From contig DDFK01000002.1 of assembly GCA_002337145.1 (NCBI GenBank), positions 372,001 to 436,000 of the forward strand: a DNA stretch of 64,000 nucleotides, written 5' to 3'. The translations under genes were made by a program, and so were the position numbers. This DNA comes from Chitinophagaceae bacterium UBA1930 (GTDB lineage: Bacteria; Bacteroidota; Bacteroidia; Chitinophagales; Chitinophagaceae). The stretch's first letter is position 1, and the number at the start of each line of letters is the position of its first letter. Shown here in pieces: positions 63,010 through 64,000 of the stretch. The notes under the pieces were generated by a model. The model was not told the origin of the DNA. It was given only the letters and a program-made list of their open reading frames with translations, and ran no database searches.

Positions 63010-63975
63010 ATGAAGGTTACGGTAATTTGTCCGGTATACAACGAATCAAAGTTCATTCTTAATGTACTTGATTTCTGCATTAAGTCGCAACCAATAGAAA
63101 AGGAAGTGTTTTTTATTGATGGCAATTCTACCGATGATACATGCAATATCATAAACAGATATGTGGATCAACACAGTAACATTAAACTGTTGCACAATCC
63201 GCAACGTTATGTCCCGTTTGCTTTAAACAAGGCCATCAAACTGGCTACAGGCGATATCATTGTAAGGCTCGATGCACATACACTTTATGCCGATAACTAT
63301 TTTGAAAAAGTAATTGAAGTATTTGAAAAGACAAATGCGGATATAGTGGGTGGCCCAATGCGTATTGCAGACGGCAATGCCGTACAGGATTCAATTGGTT
63401 ATGCAACATCAACTTCCTTTGGCATCGGCAATAGCTCTTTTCATTTTGAAGATTTTGAAGGCTTTACAGATAGCGTTTACCTAGGTGCATGGAAAAGGAA
63501 AATATTTGAAACCACCGGTCTTTTTGATGAATCATTGATGCGTAACCAGGATGATGAATTTCACTACCGTGCAAAAAGCCTCGGCTTCCGCATCTACCAA
63601 TCACCGGAAATCAAATTGTACTACTATCCACGCAGCAGTTTCAGAACCTTGTTCAAACAATATTACCAATACGGCCTGTATAAGCCATTGGTGCTACGTA
63701 AAATAAAATCTGCCATAAGCCCAAGGCATATCATACCAATGGGCTTTGTGCTATACCTATGCAGCCTTATTGTATTTGCGGCACTGGGTTGGTACATCAT
63801 GTTTGTTCCATTGCTGCTATACATACTGGCTGCCTGCTACTTTGCTGCGGCAAGCAAAAAAAATATCATGCAAATTGGCAGAATAGCTTTGTCTTATTCT
63901 ATTTTGCACTTATCATACGGCATGGGTTTCATAGTAGGTCTATTGCGGTTGCCCTTTATTAAAAAGAATAACTGA
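63010..63975 (+). CDS. Glycosyltransferase family 2 with C-terminal membrane helices (ExoA-like)
   Basis: A 321-residue GT2 enzyme. It starts MKVTVICPVYNESKFILNVL. The catalytic core has EVFFIDGNSTDDTCNIINRY, VRLDAHTLYADNYFEK and MRNQDDEFHYRAKSLGFRIY, with the acceptor-binding ED-like NQDDEF motif. Two or three membrane helices end the protein (FVLYLCSLIVFAALGWYIMF and after). Similar proteins elongate succinoglycan-type polysaccharides at the membrane. It is the last complete gene in the window. Confidence 0.9.
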   Translation: MKVTVICPVYNESKFILNVLDFCIKSQPIEKEVFFIDGNSTDDTCNIINRYVDQHSNIKLLHNPQRYVPFALNKAIKLATGDIIVRLDAHTLYADNYFEKVIEVFEKTNADIVGGPMRIADGNAVQDSIGYATSTSFGIGNSSFHFEDFEGFTDSVYLGAWKRKIFETTGLFDESLMRNQDDEFHYRAKSLGFRIYQSPEIKLYYYPRSSFRTLFKQYYQYGLYKPLVLRKIKSAISPRHIIPMGFVLYLCSLIVFAALGWYIMFVPLLLYILAACYFAAASKKNIMQIGRIALSYSILHLSYGMGFIVGLLRLPFIKKNN

Positions 63976-63983
63976 TTGCACAA

Positions 63984-64000
63984 ATGAATATTCCTTTTTC
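63984..64000 (+). CDS. Possible start of the next gene, truncated at the window edge
   Basis: An ATG at 63984 begins MNIPF, 8 nt after the preceding stop, and runs off the window. MNIPFS is a common opening of DegT-type sugar aminotransferases, but five residues cannot identify a gene. Confidence 0.3.

Noticed and set aside
22110..63975. Large accessory locus considered as a defence or mobile island
   Set aside because: All genes fit polysaccharide synthesis and export. No integrase, transposase, toxin, nuclease or repeat boundary was seen.

Overview
The window is a chromosomal stretch from a Gram-negative bacterium of the phylum Bacteroidota, most likely a member of the Chitinophagaceae or a close relative. 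The signs are a type IX secretion gene (porD) next to coaBC, a DUF4296 lipoprotein, an OMP_b-brl_3 outer-membrane barrel, tandem OmpA-like proteins with calcium-binding linkers, the Bacteroidota form of RNA polymerase omega, and promoter candidates of the TTTG / TAnnTTTG type. The DNA is moderately AT-rich. The genus cannot be fixed from the sequence alone.

The first 22 kb are core and housekeeping genes in several short units. From left to right these are: the 5' part of a polyprenyl diphosphate synthase (minus strand); two tandem OmpA-like proteins, each followed by a strong terminator; bamD-rpoZ, a terminator, then coaBC-porD-DUF4296; a CoA-transferase pair (scoA, scoB) with an unrecognised gene between the subunits; a minus-strand signalling block (NarL-type regulator, HisKA_3 kinase, a membrane protein, a small conserved-looking protein) facing a second NarL-type regulator across a 354-bp spacer; an ECF sigma factor with a partner that has an inner-membrane anchor and a barrel-like C terminus; a large outer-membrane barrel; a DUF445 protein; tRNA-His; and an S41 C-terminal processing protease.

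From about 22.1 kb to the right edge, every gene is on the plus strand and tightly packed, with many 1-30 bp overlaps. This is one very large surface-polysaccharide locus, truncated at the right. It opens with export and regulation genes: a Wza-like lipoprotein, a Wzc-like tyrosine kinase with a Gly-Tyr repeat tail, a NusG/UpxY-like antiterminator, and a Wzm/Wzt ABC exporter whose ATPase has a C-terminal domain. Sugar-precursor genes follow. One set is for a nonulosonic (sialic/legionaminic-type) acid: a CMP-sugar synthase, a NeuB-type synthase and a NeuC-type epimerase, with a Gfo/Idh oxidoreductase and an SDR as possible helpers. Another set is for an N-acetylated 3-amino-3,6-dideoxyhexose: two ketoisomerases, an acetyltransferase and an aminotransferase. 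A GtrB-like polyprenyl-phosphate glycosyltransferase lies between two multi-spanning membrane proteins, which suggests periplasmic glycan decoration. The rest are GT2, GT4, GT11, GT17-like and GT61 transferases, methyl- and acyltransferases, two asparagine-synthase homologues and a Wzy/WaaL-like membrane protein.

Read together, the locus would build a complex, acidic, amino-sugar-rich and probably fucosylated glycan and export it to the cell surface. Functions come from reading motifs in the translated proteins; no database search was run. No insertion sequence, CRISPR array or defence system was seen.
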